A DNA stretch of 64,000 bases, taken from NCBI GenBank assembly GCA_003215295.1, contig QCKN01000005.1:22019-86018 (forward strand), in the 5' to 3' direction. This DNA comes from Prochlorococcus sp. AG-409-P03. GTDB taxonomy: Bacteria; Cyanobacteriota; Cyanobacteriia; PCC-6307; Cyanobiaceae. The translations under genes and the position numbers were made by a program. The notes under the pieces are model-generated. The model was given only the letters and a program-made list of their open reading frames with translations, was not told the origin of the DNA and did no database searches. Below, one piece after another: positions 1-10,808 of the stretch; positions within the stretch are counted from its first letter, which is position 1; each line of letters starts with the position of its first letter.

Positions 1-1485
1 GTCTTCTATTCCTTGAATGTCCGTAAGGATTCGGACTTCTTTCCCTTCTTTAATAAGTCCCATGGCAGCTCCACTTACAGGGGCTTTTAGAGGTACACCT
101 GCATCCATAAGAGCCAATGTGCTTCCACAGACTGAACCCATTGATGTTGATCCGTTTGAGCTCAGAATTTCACTAACCACCCTAAGTACATAAGGGAAAG
201 TATCTTTTGCTGGTAAAACGGGAATTATGGCTCGTTCAGCTAAGGCTCCATGGCCAATCTCGCGGCGTCCAGGCGATCTCATTGGCCTGGTTTCACCAAC
301 GGAGAATGGTGGAAAATTGTAGTGATGAATGTAGGTTTTCTCGGTATTTGGATTTAAGTCGTCCATTTCTTGAGCGTCACTTGGTGTGCCAAGTGTTGCT
401 GTAGAAAGAACCTGAGTCAGACCTCTTTGGAAGAGCCCTGAACCATGAACCCGCTTTGGAAGAATTCCCGCAGCAGCATCGATTTTTCTTACTTCATCAA
501 GCTTGCGTCCATCTACACGTTTTCCATCTTTTATAATTTGTTCTCGCATTAACTTCTTAGTTAATGATTTAAAGCTATTCCCTAGTAATTTGCTATTTGT
601 TGAGAGGGCTTTTTTTACTGCATTGTCATCTTTAAGAGCGTCTATTGCTTCTGAAAGTTCAGATTTAATTTCAGCAAGCTTGTTATCTCGCTCTTCTTTT
701 GTTTGTTCAAAATGTTTTAGTACTTCTCCAATGGCTTTGCTGCAATTTTTCTCGATGTAAGCAGGAAGAGTTTTATCTTCAGGTGGCTCTTCTGGTTTGA
801 CTTGTTTAATCCCTGCTTCTTTAATGATTTCTTCTTGGGCTTTGATTAATTCTGTAACGGCTTCATAGCCAAAATCTATGGCTTCTATGACGTCTTGTTC
901 TGTTAGTTGGTTTGCGCCCGCTTCTACCATCACGACTCCATCAGGAGTACCTGCGACAACTAAGTCAAGATCTCCTCTCTCAATTTCTCTATAGCTTGGA
1001 TTGAGGACAAAATCATCACCAAGAAGTCCAACTCGAACAGCGGCCATTGGGCCACTAAAAGGTATTCCAGCTAGCAAAGTTGACATTGATGCGCCAGTTA
1101 CGGCAAGTACATCAGCTGGAACTCTTTCATCAAGTGATAGACATGTTGCCACTATTTGAATGTCATCTCTCATCCATGCAGGGAAGAGGGGCCTCATTGG
1201 ACGATCTATGAGGCGTGAAATTAGCGTTGCTCTTTCTGGAGGGCGACCTTCTCGCCTCATGAAGCTGCCTGGAATACGACCTGCGGCATAAAGCCTTTCT
1301 TCGTAATCGCAAACGAGTGGAAGGAAGTCAATCCCTTCTCGTCCTGTTGCTTGGGTCGCTGTAACAAGGACTGCGGTATCCCCGCACTCCACCATTACGG
1401 ATCCTCCGGCCTGGGGCGCGAATCTCCCTGTTGTCAACCTTATCTCCCGACCATCAAAGGAGATCGTCTTTGTCTGACCTTGCAC
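1..1485 (-). CDS. pnp: polyribonucleotide nucleotidyltransferase (partial; C-terminal part lies beyond window start)
   Basis: Hand translation of the minus strand from GTG at 1485: [48 protein letters not shown]...; at the window start it reads [20 protein letters not shown], a PNPase motif. Not in the ORF track because it is open at the edge. Confidence 0.95.
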   Translation of the reverse strand, partial: MQGQTKTISFDGREIRLTTGRFAPQAGGSVMVECGDTAVLVTATQATGREGIDFLPLVCDYEERLYAAGRIPGSFMRREGRPPERATLISRLIDRPMRPLFPAWMRDDIQIVATCLSLDERVPADVLAVTGASMSTLLAGIPFSGPMAAVRVGLLGDDFVLNPSYREIERGDLDLVVAGTPDGVVMVEAGANQLTEQDVIEAIDFGYEAVTELIKAQEEIIKEAGIKQVKPEEPPEDKTLPAYIEKNCSKAIGEVLKHFEQTKEERDNKLAEIKSELSEAIDALKDDNAVKKALSTNSKLLGNSFKSLTKKLMREQIIKDGKRVDGRKLDEVRKIDAAAGILPKRVHGSGLFQRGLTQVLSTATLGTPSDAQEMDDLNPNTEKTYIHHYNFPPFSVGETRPMRSPGRREIGHGALAERAIIPVLPAKDTFPYVLRVVSEILSSNGSTSMGSVCGSTLALMDAGVPLKAPVSGAAMGLIKEGKEVRILTDIQGIED

Positions 1486-1643
1486 GTGCTCTTATGTCCT
1501 TTTGTCTATCGATATTGTTGCACTTTATAGGCACCCTTTAAAGAGAAAATTTGATTTGACGACGTTTGAGCAATATGTATACAAAATTTTTTCAGCAATT
1601 TATCTGTATTTTTGAGGGTTTTGCCAAATATTCCTTTAGGAAG

Positions 1644-1946
1644 TTACCAGCTTGATTTAACTACACCAGGTAATTCACCTTTATGTGCTCTTTCTCGCAG
1701 CTGGTTTCTGCAAAGGCCAAAGTCGCGATAGACACCTCTTGGTTTACCAGTTGCCCAGCAACGATTCCTAATCCTGTTGGGGGCACTATTCCGTGGTAGG
1801 GCTTGGATTTTTCTGTGTATTTCTAGGCGCTCCATAGGGTCTTTGGCTGACCGGAACGCTTTTATTAGCGCAGTTCGCTTTGTAGAGAACCTCTCAACTA
1901 GCTTTTTGCGCTTCACATCTCGCGCGATCATTGATTTTTTGGCCAT
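1644..1946 (-). CDS. rpsN: 30S ribosomal protein S14
   Basis: 100 aa, [20 protein letters not shown]...[40 protein letters not shown], canonical S14. Confidence 0.98.
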   Translation of the reverse strand: MAKKSMIARDVKRKKLVERFSTKRTALIKAFRSAKDPMERLEIHRKIQALPRNSAPNRIRNRCWATGKPRGVYRDFGLCRNQLRERAHKGELPGVVKSSW

Positions 1947-2051
1947 GCAGTGGCGTTACTGAGTAAGAATCTTGGTTGAATCTTAACTGTTGGTGTATAC
2001 ACGTCCTGTCATGTGACAGATCAATTGGCTGAAAGGGCTTCCTTTGCAGGA

Positions 2052-3134
2052 TTAATGACTTATCAGTTGATGAACAAAGCTCAACTGACTTGTGTCTCGA
2101 ATAATTAGGACAATGCTTAGCCCTACTAGGAGGAGAAAACCGGATTGCATGAATGCAAGTTGAATCCGTTCAGGGATGGGTTTCCCTCGAAAACCTTCAA
2201 TTAGTAGTAGTAATAATTGCCCGCCATCTAGTAGTGGTAAGGGTAGTGAGTTAAGAACAGCAAGGTTTATTGAAACTAATGCTGCAAATAGAACTAAGCC
2301 AGAACCTCCTTTTTCTGAGAGCTGGGCTCCAATTTCTACAATCTTTACAGGTCCACTTAGCTGTTTTGCCGTGCTTCCAAAATCAGTGATCAGACCTTGA
2401 TATCCCTTGATTGTTCTGTTTAGCAGCTCAAAAAATTGTTTGCCTGAGTATTGCAAGACCTCAAGAACACCTTTGGCTGGGTGGAGTGCATCAATGACAT
2501 TTGGCTGTAATTGAGCCCCTATTTTCCCAATTCCAAGATCATCTGAGGGGGTGAGGTTAATGATGTTTTCTTCATGTCCTCGAATCACTCCAATTTTTAC
2601 ATTTTCTCCAGGTGAGGATTGAATACTATCTACAAAGGTTTGAACTCCTTTTTGGCCACTACTCAAGGATTCCCCATCAATACTAAGAATTTGATCCCCT
2701 GCTTTAAGACCAGCTTGGTCTGCAATTTCTGATTGTTGGACAGCTAAAACTAGAACTCCTGGTTCTGGTGGGTTTGGAATTCCTGCAAGCGTTGCCTGAC
2801 CTAATAGTACAAACCAAGCAAGAAAGAGATTCGCTAGAACTCCTGCTGAAATTACAAGTACCCTTTGCTGAATTGGCCTATTACGAAGCAAATCAGGATC
2901 ATTACGCGGGATTTCACTTTCTTTGTCGTCATCTGGGAATGAAACAAAGCCACCAAGGGGCAATGCCCTGAGGGAATAAGTGACTCCTCGAAATTGTTTT
3001 TTGAATAGAGGTGGGCCAAAGCCAATAGAGAACCCGTTAACCCTGATTCCTTGTAAGACTGCGGCAAGGAAGTGCCCACTTTCGTGTACAAATATCAGGA
3101 GTCCTAGAACCGCTAAAGATGACAGGACGTTCAT
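2052..3134 (-). CDS. rseP: RIP metalloprotease RseP / site-2 protease family with PDZ domain
   Basis: HESGH zinc motif near the N-terminus, internal PDZ (AGLKAGDQILSIDG), C-terminal NSLPLPLLDGGQ motif. Confidence 0.93.
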   Translation of the reverse strand: MNVLSSLAVLGLLIFVHESGHFLAAVLQGIRVNGFSIGFGPPLFKKQFRGVTYSLRALPLGGFVSFPDDDKESEIPRNDPDLLRNRPIQQRVLVISAGVLANLFLAWFVLLGQATLAGIPNPPEPGVLVLAVQQSEIADQAGLKAGDQILSIDGESLSSGQKGVQTFVDSIQSSPGENVKIGVIRGHEENIINLTPSDDLGIGKIGAQLQPNVIDALHPAKGVLEVLQYSGKQFFELLNRTIKGYQGLITDFGSTAKQLSGPVKIVEIGAQLSEKGGSGLVLFAALVSINLAVLNSLPLPLLDGGQLLLLLIEGFRGKPIPERIQLAFMQSGFLLLVGLSIVLIIRDTSQLSFVHQLISH

Positions 3135-3153
3135 TAGGACGGAATTTGTTGGT

Positions 3154-4431
3154 TCATTCTGGACTTAATTGAGTGTCTCCAAAGTAAGGGATTAAGCATT
3201 GTGGTAGCGATACGCTCCCATCGGATTGCTGTCCATTTTCGAGAATTGCTGCCATTGTCCTCCCAACAGCTAACCCGCTGCCATTGAGTGTGTGTAGAAG
3301 TTGAGTAGCTTTTTCTTGTTTTGTTCTTATTGAGGATCGTCTTGCCTGAAAAGCTTCACAGTTGCTGCAACTTGAGATTTCCCTGAAGGCCTTTGCACCT
3401 GGTAACCAAACTTCTAAGTCAAATGTTCTGCATGCAGAAAAGCCAAGATCACCTGCACAAAGTTCAATTACTCGATATGGGAGTTCAAGTTCTTGCAATA
3501 CGGCTTCTGCGTCTTTAGTTATTTCTAAATGTGCAGCCTTAGATTCTTCAGGGTGGACAAACCAATAAAGCTCAACTTTGTTGAATTGATGAAGCCTTAT
3601 AAGCCCTCTTGTATCTCTTCCATAGCTTCCTGCCTCTCTCCGAAAGCAGGGGCTATACGCTACATATTTAAGAGGGAGATCTTTCATAGGAATGATCTCT
3701 TCACGATGGAGAGAGGTAACAGGAACCTCAGCGGTGGGAGTTAGCCATAAATCATCGTCGGCACAACGAAAGCTTTCTTCTGCGAACTTGGGCAGCTGTC
3801 CCGAGCCTGTCAGGCTGGCACTGTTGACTAATACAGGAGGAAGAACTTCTTTATATCCCTTGGAGCTGTGAAGATCCAACATGAAGTTGATTAGAGCTCT
3901 TTCTAGCCGAGCACCTTGATTGATCAAGGTAACAAAGCGACTTTGAGCGATTTTTGCAGACCTTTCTGTCTCGAATAGATCTAGTCGTTCTGCAATCTCC
4001 CAATGATTTTGAAGATCCTTTCCGCGCTTTGGTATGCCCCAACGGCGGATTTCTTTATTGTCTTTTTCATCTTTACCATCCGGGCATTCTATTGAAGGAA
4101 GATTCGGCAATTTCAGAAGCTCTTCTTTCAAAGTTTTTGAAATTGCTTTTTCTTTTTCTTCTATGAGGGAAACTTTTTGCTTGACTTCGTTTCCAAGTAG
4201 GCGGAGGTCAGCTATCTCTTTTGAGCTTGGGGTCGCTCCATTTTTCAGTCTCTGACCAACTTCTTTCCCGATGTTATTGCCTTTAGCTTGGAGGTTAGAT
4301 CTTTCAACTTCTAGATCTTTTTGGTGGGATGAAATTTTCTGAAGAGTGGATAAATCGACATTAAGACCTCTTCTGGCGAGTGAATCTGCTACCAGAGAGG
4401 GGTTTTCACGTATCAGACGCTGGTCAAGCAA
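3154..4431 (-). CDS. serS: seryl-tRNA synthetase
   Basis: MLDQRLIRENPSLVADSLARRG..., class II motifs (CFRREAGSYGRDTRGLIRLHQFNKVEL; NGSGLAVGRTMAAILEN). Confidence 0.98.
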   Translation of the reverse strand: MLDQRLIRENPSLVADSLARRGLNVDLSTLQKISSHQKDLEVERSNLQAKGNNIGKEVGQRLKNGATPSSKEIADLRLLGNEVKQKVSLIEEKEKAISKTLKEELLKLPNLPSIECPDGKDEKDNKEIRRWGIPKRGKDLQNHWEIAERLDLFETERSAKIAQSRFVTLINQGARLERALINFMLDLHSSKGYKEVLPPVLVNSASLTGSGQLPKFAEESFRCADDDLWLTPTAEVPVTSLHREEIIPMKDLPLKYVAYSPCFRREAGSYGRDTRGLIRLHQFNKVELYWFVHPEESKAAHLEITKDAEAVLQELELPYRVIELCAGDLGFSACRTFDLEVWLPGAKAFREISSCSNCEAFQARRSSIRTKQEKATQLLHTLNGSGLAVGRTMAAILENGQQSDGSVSLPQCLIPYFGDTQLSPE

Positions 4432-4593
4432 GATGGTTTTTGAGTAACAAAATCAGCCTAAGACTTCTTGCGCCCGACCTTTTGCTTTGGGAGGTTTAAA
4501 GGTATTACACCATTGCCTTTGAAGCTTTGTAGCGAAAATAGCTTTTTAAAGATTAGTAGATCAATTTTATTAGGCTATTACTATTTGTGTGGA

Positions 4594-6072
4594 CTAATTA
4601 ATTTGGATTGATGCTGGCCGTGCTCTTCCAGTTGAACTCCACTGCTTTAAAGAGGTGAGTTGTTCTTTTGCTGTTCTTGATAGTGGAACAAGTTGACTTG
4701 CGGCAAGGATTAGATCGCTTTCTTGGAGTTCCCTTCTTTCAGCGAATGCAAAGTGCATGCCTTCTATAACAGTTTGCTCTAGCTCTGCACCAGAAAAGCC
4801 AACTGTTCTGTCCACTACTGAGCTTAGGGGTAAATTTATGTTTGGACGTCTTTGTTGAATATGAAGTTTCAAGATGCTAAACCGCTCATTATCTGTGGGT
4901 AGGTCAAGCAAGAAGATTTCGTCAAAGCGGCCTTTCCTAAGGAGTTCTCCAGGTAGGCGTTCCACTCCATTTGCTGTGGCAACAACAAAAACAGCTGAAG
5001 TTTTTTCAGCCATCCAAGTCAGCACATTAGCTAGTACGCGTTGACTTGTTCCTCCGTCACTTCTTGCATCTCCACCAAACCCTTTGTCTATTTCATCGAT
5101 CCATAGGACACATGGAGCCATTGCCTCTGCACGTTGAATGGTTTCTCGAGTCCGAGCTTCACTTGCTCCTACAAGCCCTGCGAAAAGTCTTCCTACATCG
5201 AGCCTAAGCAGTGGCATTGACCAACTGTGAGCAATGACTTTTGCTGTTAAGGATTTACCTGTGCCTTGAGGGCCAATTAGTAAAACCCCCCTTGGGAGTG
5301 GCAACCCAAAGCTTCTTGCCTCATCGGAAAAAGCTTGATGACGTTGATCCAGCCATTTTTTAAGTGCGTCTAAGCCGCCAATGTCAGCAGGCGTGGCCTG
5401 TGTTTCGCAATATTCAAGGACTTCGCTGCGGGCGACTGTTTGGCGCTTCTCTGCCAGGACTTCACTTAGGTCTTCTATTCCCAGCTTTCCCCTCTGTGCT
5501 AAGGCACGTGCGGCAACTTGACGAACTCTCGCTTCACTGAGTCCAGTACAGGCATGAGTGAGTTCTTCTAGAACATCATTTTCGAGAGAACTTCCACTCG
5601 CTTGGGAAATATTCTCAAGCAGGACTCTGAGCTCAGGTTCCTGTGGAAGAGGTAGGTCGAGAATTGTTAAAGCATCTTCAAGATCACTTGGAGGAGTCCA
5701 GAGCGCTGAGCAAAGAACAATTGTGTGAGGCTGTTGTCTTAAATGTCCAGAAAGATTCCTTAGCATTCGGGCAATTCCTGGGTCTTCACAGAAACGGTGA
5801 AAATCCTTAAGTAGAAGAATTGTTGGATTGCTTGAGTCGAGGTTTTGAATCCATTCCAGGACAGCCATAGGTTGCCTGGTGCCAAGGCCTTTCGCATTCA
5901 ATATTCCTTTTAGACCTTGGATGTAGTCCCACGAAGCTAGTCGGCGTGGGCTCAGCCTTGTTGCAGCACTTTCTAGTAAAACCTCTACTCTTTCTTCTTC
6001 TCCACTGCGAATCCAGATCATAGGAGTACTCGCCCGAATTAAAAGATCTAGATGGTCATCCCAGTACTGCAT
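4594..6072 (-). CDS. AAA ATPase, Ycf46-like
   Basis: Walker A GPQGTGKS, Walker B VLWIDEIDK, AAA second region of homology; long N-terminal part resembling the Ycf46 family. Confidence 0.85.
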   Translation of the reverse strand: MQYWDDHLDLLIRASTPMIWIRSGEEERVEVLLESAATRLSPRRLASWDYIQGLKGILNAKGLGTRQPMAVLEWIQNLDSSNPTILLLKDFHRFCEDPGIARMLRNLSGHLRQQPHTIVLCSALWTPPSDLEDALTILDLPLPQEPELRVLLENISQASGSSLENDVLEELTHACTGLSEARVRQVAARALAQRGKLGIEDLSEVLAEKRQTVARSEVLEYCETQATPADIGGLDALKKWLDQRHQAFSDEARSFGLPLPRGVLLIGPQGTGKSLTAKVIAHSWSMPLLRLDVGRLFAGLVGASEARTRETIQRAEAMAPCVLWIDEIDKGFGGDARSDGGTSQRVLANVLTWMAEKTSAVFVVATANGVERLPGELLRKGRFDEIFLLDLPTDNERFSILKLHIQQRRPNINLPLSSVVDRTVGFSGAELEQTVIEGMHFAFAERRELQESDLILAASQLVPLSRTAKEQLTSLKQWSSTGRARPASIQIN

Positions 6073-6074
6073 GA

Positions 6075-6602
6075 TTAAAGAAGCTTCTTTAAAATTTCCA
6101 TTCTTGGATCAATCGAAGTCCTGGCATTGGCTTTCTCTTTATTTGCTCTGACCGTAGTGACTTCATGGTAATTATCTTGGCCTGGGCATTCTTTGCCGCA
6201 AGTATTAAGTAAAGGTAGTCCTAGAGTTAATTGTTCAAAAGTCCATCTTTCTGGATTAAAGTAACCTTGAGGGTCTAAAGACTCAACCCATGAGTACAAG
6301 TTCGGTGTTTTTGGGGAGAGAGCTCTTTGAGGAAGACTTGCTTCCCCAACCCTGATCAACTCTTTTGGATTGCATTCAATACCTTGGTTGAAAGCGCGGA
6401 GACATCTGTCACATGTCAGTTTCAAAAGAGTAGCTAGCCTTCCTTGCAATACAAGAAAATCGTCATTCAATTCTGCACTAATAGTCCCTTGGATAGGCCT
6501 TGAAGAAGGTAGTTCGTTTAGATATACTTCGAAGTCCCATGTTTTCGGGCTGGCAAGAGCTCTCAATTCCTTTATAGGAATTGGGTTCAGCCCAGCTATC
6601 AT
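6075..6602 (-). CDS. DUF177/YceD-family protein
   Basis: CDRCLRAF and CxxxCPGQ cysteine pairs typical of DUF177; position next to yidC. Confidence 0.7.
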   Translation of the reverse strand: MIAGLNPIPIKELRALASPKTWDFEVYLNELPSSRPIQGTISAELNDDFLVLQGRLATLLKLTCDRCLRAFNQGIECNPKELIRVGEASLPQRALSPKTPNLYSWVESLDPQGYFNPERWTFEQLTLGLPLLNTCGKECPGQDNYHEVTTVRANKEKANARTSIDPRMEILKKLL

Positions 6603-7741
6603 TTTCCACTTTTAGGCTCGAAAGGAAGACGTTCTCCCATTCCAGAAGGAGTTGTGGCTATTGCAGTGGTGGGTTTGTTAGAGAGTTGATCGTCAAGAAT
6701 TTTTTGGAGGTTTTCCGGAAGAGCCTCTTGACTAAGAAGAAAAGTCTGGAGGGCTTGAAACATATTTGCGATAACCATATAGAGCAGAACACCAGCTGGC
6801 AATGGAAAAAATAGAAACATGCCTGTGATCATTATTGGTGTGATCTTGTTGGCAGTTGACTGTTGGGGGTTTACTGGCATCCCTTTGCCCGAAAGAGCTT
6901 GAGAAGCTAAAAGAGTTAGACCAAAGGCTCCAACAAGGATTGCTATGTCCCAATTGATTGCACCATCAACGTAAAAACCAACTTGCCCGAGTGCTTTTAT
7001 AAAAAGAAATCCACTCTTTGCTGCTAAACCAGGAATCTTTGCTTCAACTGTTGCATCGCCTTCTTTCAAGGCTTTTACTGTCCCATTAGAAGAGACTTGA
7101 ACTAGGTCTTCTCCTTTTGTGACTTTCCAGTTGGGAGTGAATTTTGCCCCGTCTTCAAAACGGGAAGTTACGTTGCTGAAGGGTTCTCCGTTAAGAGTCT
7201 GAAGGTTGATTTGGACAGTCTCCCCACTCCCGATTTTTGTCCCGCCTGGAATAGACGCAACTATTGGGAAATGGTCGGTTTCAGTAACAAATATTGAATG
7301 ACGAGCACTTAAAAAGGGTTTTGGTTCAACAGTAGCTACCTGATCAGAAGGCAGGATTTTTAAATTTACTAAGTAGGGAACATCAGCAAATGGTGACCCT
7401 CTCAAAGTTGCAAAGAGAGCAAATAAAATCGGCATTTGAACTAGGAGAGGAAGGCATCCGGCAAGTGGACTCCCGAACTCATTCATCAGCTTCCCTAATT
7501 CTTCTTGCTGCTTTTGGGGGTTGCTTGCATATCTGGATTTGATCTCAGCCTGACGTTTTTGCATCACTGGCTGGGCTATTCGCATTCTTCTTGCACTTCG
7601 AATAGAACCCGCACTTAAGGGGAAGAGTGCAAGTCTGATAACAATTGTTAGGGCGACAATCGCAAGGCCATAGCTAGGGACTAGTCCATAGAAGAAATCC
7701 AGAATCGGGATCAGCAAGTTGTCAGAGATGTACCCGATCAC
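6599..7741 (-). CDS. yidC: membrane protein insertase YidC/Oxa1 family
   Basis: [53 protein letters not shown]..., [16 protein letters not shown]; lies in the rpmH-rnpA-yidC cluster. Confidence 0.95.
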   Translation of the reverse strand: MIGYISDNLLIPILDFFYGLVPSYGLAIVALTIVIRLALFPLSAGSIRSARRMRIAQPVMQKRQAEIKSRYASNPQKQQEELGKLMNEFGSPLAGCLPLLVQMPILFALFATLRGSPFADVPYLVNLKILPSDQVATVEPKPFLSARHSIFVTETDHFPIVASIPGGTKIGSGETVQINLQTLNGEPFSNVTSRFEDGAKFTPNWKVTKGEDLVQVSSNGTVKALKEGDATVEAKIPGLAAKSGFLFIKALGQVGFYVDGAINWDIAILVGAFGLTLLASQALSGKGMPVNPQQSTANKITPIMITGMFLFFPLPAGVLLYMVIANMFQALQTFLLSQEALPENLQKILDDQLSNKPTTAIATTPSGMGERLPFEPKSGK

Positions 7742-7825
7742 GATGTTTCTCTCAGAGATTTGGGAAAGGTAATGCCAGTTTGCAACATCAAGTGTTGTGC
7801 TGTCTAAAGTGGATTCTGAAGTTGA

Positions 7826-8239
7826 TCATGCTGCAAACCCTTCTACATTGTTTTTCAGAGCCTTTGCAGTACGGATATTTATTTGCTGATTGATGTACTT
7901 CTCGACTTCCCTAAACCTCGGTACTGACCTCATTTCGAGCTTTGCCCCATCTTTAACTACTAGAACCATATCTCCATAAAAGCCGAACCCCCTTGAGATT
8001 GATCGGATTTCTGTGATTTGACCAAAAACCACTTGACTTTGATCTTTCCCAAACCAGCCTCCAGTTACTGAAACACGTTTATTGGTGATCTTGTATCTAA
8101 GCCAAAGTGCTCTGACTATTGCTGCAAATGTAAATGGAAGGCCAATTATGGTTAAGCCTGCAAGCAAATTTATTGCTAGGTCAACTTTGGCAGGACCTCC
8201 TTCGTAGAAAGTTTTCTCAATAGATCCTGAAACTGTCAT
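7826..8239 (-). CDS. PH-domain (bPH2-like) membrane-associated protein
   Basis: Two N-terminal hydrophobic stretches, then YKITNKRVSVTGGWFGKDQSQVVFGQITEIRSISRGFGFYGDMVLV, bacterial PH-domain pattern; between rnpA and yidC. Confidence 0.7.
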   Translation of the reverse strand: MTVSGSIEKTFYEGGPAKVDLAINLLAGLTIIGLPFTFAAIVRALWLRYKITNKRVSVTGGWFGKDQSQVVFGQITEIRSISRGFGFYGDMVLVVKDGAKLEMRSVPRFREVEKYINQQINIRTAKALKNNVEGFAA

Positions 8240-8622
8240 AAAAGGAGGTCTGCAGCGTCGAGTAGTTGATCACATTCTTCTAGCAGTTGGCAGGTGGATT
8301 TGTCAGAGGACTTTGGCTTAAGGCTGATTAACAGCCAATTCTTTATTTGGGCGGAATCCTGAAAGAGTCTTTCCCTGAGGTGATTATGAATTAGCCGTCT
8401 TAAACGGTTTCTAACAACTGCCTTTTTGCTAACTTTGTTGCTTATGGCAACAGCACACTTACAGGCAGTTGGGTTACCATCTTTGAAGCTTGATTTTTGC
8501 AAGATGGGTTTAGACTTTGCAACTCTAAGAATCATTAAAGAGCCGTGATATCTCTTGCCAAACCTATGAATGTGATCAAAACATCTATGTCCCTTTAGCC
8601 GCATTGATCTTGGTAGAACCAT
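8236..8622 (-). CDS. rnpA: ribonuclease P protein component
   Basis: KKAVVRNRLRRLIHNHLRE signature; immediately downstream of rpmH. Confidence 0.93.
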   Translation of the reverse strand: MVLPRSMRLKGHRCFDHIHRFGKRYHGSLMILRVAKSKPILQKSSFKDGNPTACKCAVAISNKVSKKAVVRNRLRRLIHNHLRERLFQDSAQIKNWLLISLKPKSSDKSTCQLLEECDQLLDAADLLL

Positions 8623-8671
8623 TGATGGGAATTTCTTGTGACCCTTCTAAGGAAGTTTGCTGAGATTTTAA

Positions 8672-8809
8672 CTAAACCGCTAGTCGGCTACGGCCTCTTT
8701 TCCTGCGACTTCTTATGACTCTTCGCCCAGTATGAGTTCTCATTCTCACCCGAAATCCTGAGACGCGTTTTCTTTTTCGGCTTGTACCACCAAGGGTTCT
8801 TTTTGTCAT
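8672..8809 (-). CDS. rpmH: 50S ribosomal protein L34
   Basis: Read by hand on the minus strand: [45 protein letters not shown]. Absent from the ORF track (45 aa). Confidence 0.96.
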   Translation of the reverse strand: MTKRTLGGTSRKRKRVSGFRVRMRTHTGRRVIRSRRKRGRSRLAV

Positions 8810-8859
8810 TGAATAGTTCCGAGGCTTGGCTTTGTAAGACTTTTTCCTAATTTATCAGG

Positions 8860-9441
8860 TCAATCGATATCTATATTCCAACTTCCGATATAACTCGATA
8901 TTGGGAGATCCCCAGGAGTTTGGGACGTGACATTGATTTGAAACATTCCTGCTCTAGAAGGATTGAAGATTTTCATAACCAAGGCGATTGACTCCCTAGC
9001 AGGGATTGGCTCGTCAGGAAATACTTCAATAGAGGTGTTGTCATTGTTAACTTCAAAGACTGCAGGAATGTTCTCTTTACATTTTGTTCTCTCGAGCATT
9101 CCTCCTACCATTACTTTGCATAAGCTCAGCTTTTTGGGAGTTATGGTTGCGTCGAAATATTTTGGAATTGTCAGACTTAGTTTGAGAGTCGCATTTTTTC
9201 GATCTCTTTTTTTCATGATTAGGTAGTAGGTAGATCTATCGCGTTTTGTTCTCGAACTTTGAGTGTAATAAAGCTTTTTGTATGTGCCAGTGTCGTCCCA
9301 TCGAAATTCAACCATTGATGGGTTGGCAAGTGCTTTAGAGCTAAAGGCTTCGGGCAAAGTCAAACTGCCAGTAAGAGCAAATGCTGTAATAGCGATTGCT
9401 GGGATTCTTTTTAGGTGAAAACCTGTTTGAGTTCTAGTCAT
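8860..9441 (-). CDS. DUF2808 family secreted protein
   Basis: N-terminal signal peptide; VEFRWDDTGTYKKLYYTQSSRTKRDRSTYYLIMKKRDRKNATLKLSLTIPKYFDATI pattern typical of cyanobacterial DUF2808. Confidence 0.7.
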   Translation of the reverse strand: MTRTQTGFHLKRIPAIAITAFALTGSLTLPEAFSSKALANPSMVEFRWDDTGTYKKLYYTQSSRTKRDRSTYYLIMKKRDRKNATLKLSLTIPKYFDATITPKKLSLCKVMVGGMLERTKCKENIPAVFEVNNDNTSIEVFPDEPIPARESIALVMKIFNPSRAGMFQINVTSQTPGDLPISSYIGSWNIDID

Positions 9442-9549
9442 TGGATTAAAGAAGATGTCTTAGCTAGAGATTTTCACCTTTAGGTTAATAAGGCAATTCT
9501 CCTTTGCTCTTGGGGGCTGAAGATGAAACTTATGCCGGCCCCATATCTG

Positions 9550-9939
9550 TCATTTCTTGTTTGACCTGTCTGGTCTAAGCAAACGTGCTTGCCCTAGATA
9601 AGGGTGTTTAGGCTTTTGAGCAAGTGGTAACAAGACGTGAGCAAGAATTCGAATGCAAAATTTGAGATCTCCTTCCACAGACATTTGCTGGCAGTCAAGC
9701 AAGGCAATACTTTCCCAACCCTTTTGCTTTCGAGCAATCGCAGCAGGAAAACAAGCATTGAGATCTGCTGTTACTGAAAATGTAATAGAAATAATTTGTT
9801 CAGGGCTAAGTGCATTTCTGCTGACAAGCTCTGAGACTAATTCGCTTACAGCTGTTTCTATGGCTTCTGGTGTGTTGTTATGAGCAGTAGTAGCCCCTCG
9901 CAAGCCGCATAGGTTTAACGATTTTGTATCTAAGGCCAT
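9550..9939 (-). CDS. aroH: chorismate mutase, AroH type
   Basis: LCGLRGATTAHNNTPEAIETAVSELVSELVSRN... and CFPAAIARKQKGWESIALLDCQQM, AroH-type monofunctional chorismate mutase. Confidence 0.88.
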   Translation of the reverse strand: MALDTKSLNLCGLRGATTAHNNTPEAIETAVSELVSELVSRNALSPEQIISITFSVTADLNACFPAAIARKQKGWESIALLDCQQMSVEGDLKFCIRILAHVLLPLAQKPKHPYLGQARLLRPDRSNKK

Positions 9940-9942
9940 GGA

Positions 9943-10755
9943 TCAAGGCTTATAGAGCCAAAGAATTTGGCCGCTATTTGTAAGTTCTATATTCAGCATC
10001 TCTATGAGTTGGTTAAGAAGCTGATTGCCTGGAATTAATCCCATTAGCTTCTTTTTTGTACGCCCAAAGGTAATGGGTTGGGTATTCTCTTCATCAAGAT
10101 TTGCAAGTTTTGCAGCCAGTAATCTTGCAGTCTCTTCATCTCCAAGCTCATCTATTAACCCAACTTCTTTTGCTTGTTCTCCAGTAAAGACTCTTCCATC
10201 GGCAAAGGCTTTAACTTCTTCATTACTAAGTTGTCGACCATTAGCTACTGCTGAAACAAATTGCAAATAACTGCTATCAATCAAAGACTGCAGAAGCTCC
10301 CTCTCTTCTGCAGTAAGCGCTCTGTCTGGTGAGAGGATATCTTTGTAGGTTCCGCTTTTTATAGTTTCAAAGCGAACACCTATGCGTTCGAGCAACTTTG
10401 AAAGATTGTTCCCACGAAGGATTACGCCAATCGATCCAGTAATTGTGCCTGGATTGGAAACAATTTTTTCTGCGGCTACGCCCACATACACTCCTCCTGA
10501 GGCTGAGATGTTCCCAAAACTCGCGACCACATGGCACCCTTTTTCGCGAAGTCGCAAGATTGCACTATGAATCTCCTGACTATCTCCCACTGTGCCGCCA
10601 GGGCTATCAATGCGAAGCAATAGTGCTGGGAATTCCCTCTCTTCAATCTGTTTAAGTGCTTTTAAGACGCGCTTTCGTGTAATCCCTGTTATGGCACCAT
10701 CAATGCAGATACGTGCCATCCTTCTGCGGGACTTCCGAGACCAGGGCCAGATCAT
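9943..10755 (-). CDS. sppA: signal peptide peptidase SppA
   Basis: LLLRIDSPGGTVGDSQEIHSAI, SASGGVYVGVAAEKIVSNPGTITGSIGVI, S49 peptidase motifs. Confidence 0.93.
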   Translation of the reverse strand: MIWPWSRKSRRRMARICIDGAITGITRKRVLKALKQIEEREFPALLLRIDSPGGTVGDSQEIHSAILRLREKGCHVVASFGNISASGGVYVGVAAEKIVSNPGTITGSIGVILRGNNLSKLLERIGVRFETIKSGTYKDILSPDRALTAEERELLQSLIDSSYLQFVSAVANGRQLSNEEVKAFADGRVFTGEQAKEVGLIDELGDEETARLLAAKLANLDEENTQPITFGRTKKKLMGLIPGNQLLNQLIEMLNIELTNSGQILWLYKP

Positions 10756-10808
10756 GCAAATTGTGCGTATTTCACCTGATCTTAAAAAGGAGCTCGCAAA
10801 CTGACCTT

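Noticed and set aside
207-760. Two plus-strand ORFs (65 and 85 aa) at the window start
   Set aside because: They are antisense to the open pnp frame read by hand on the minus strand.
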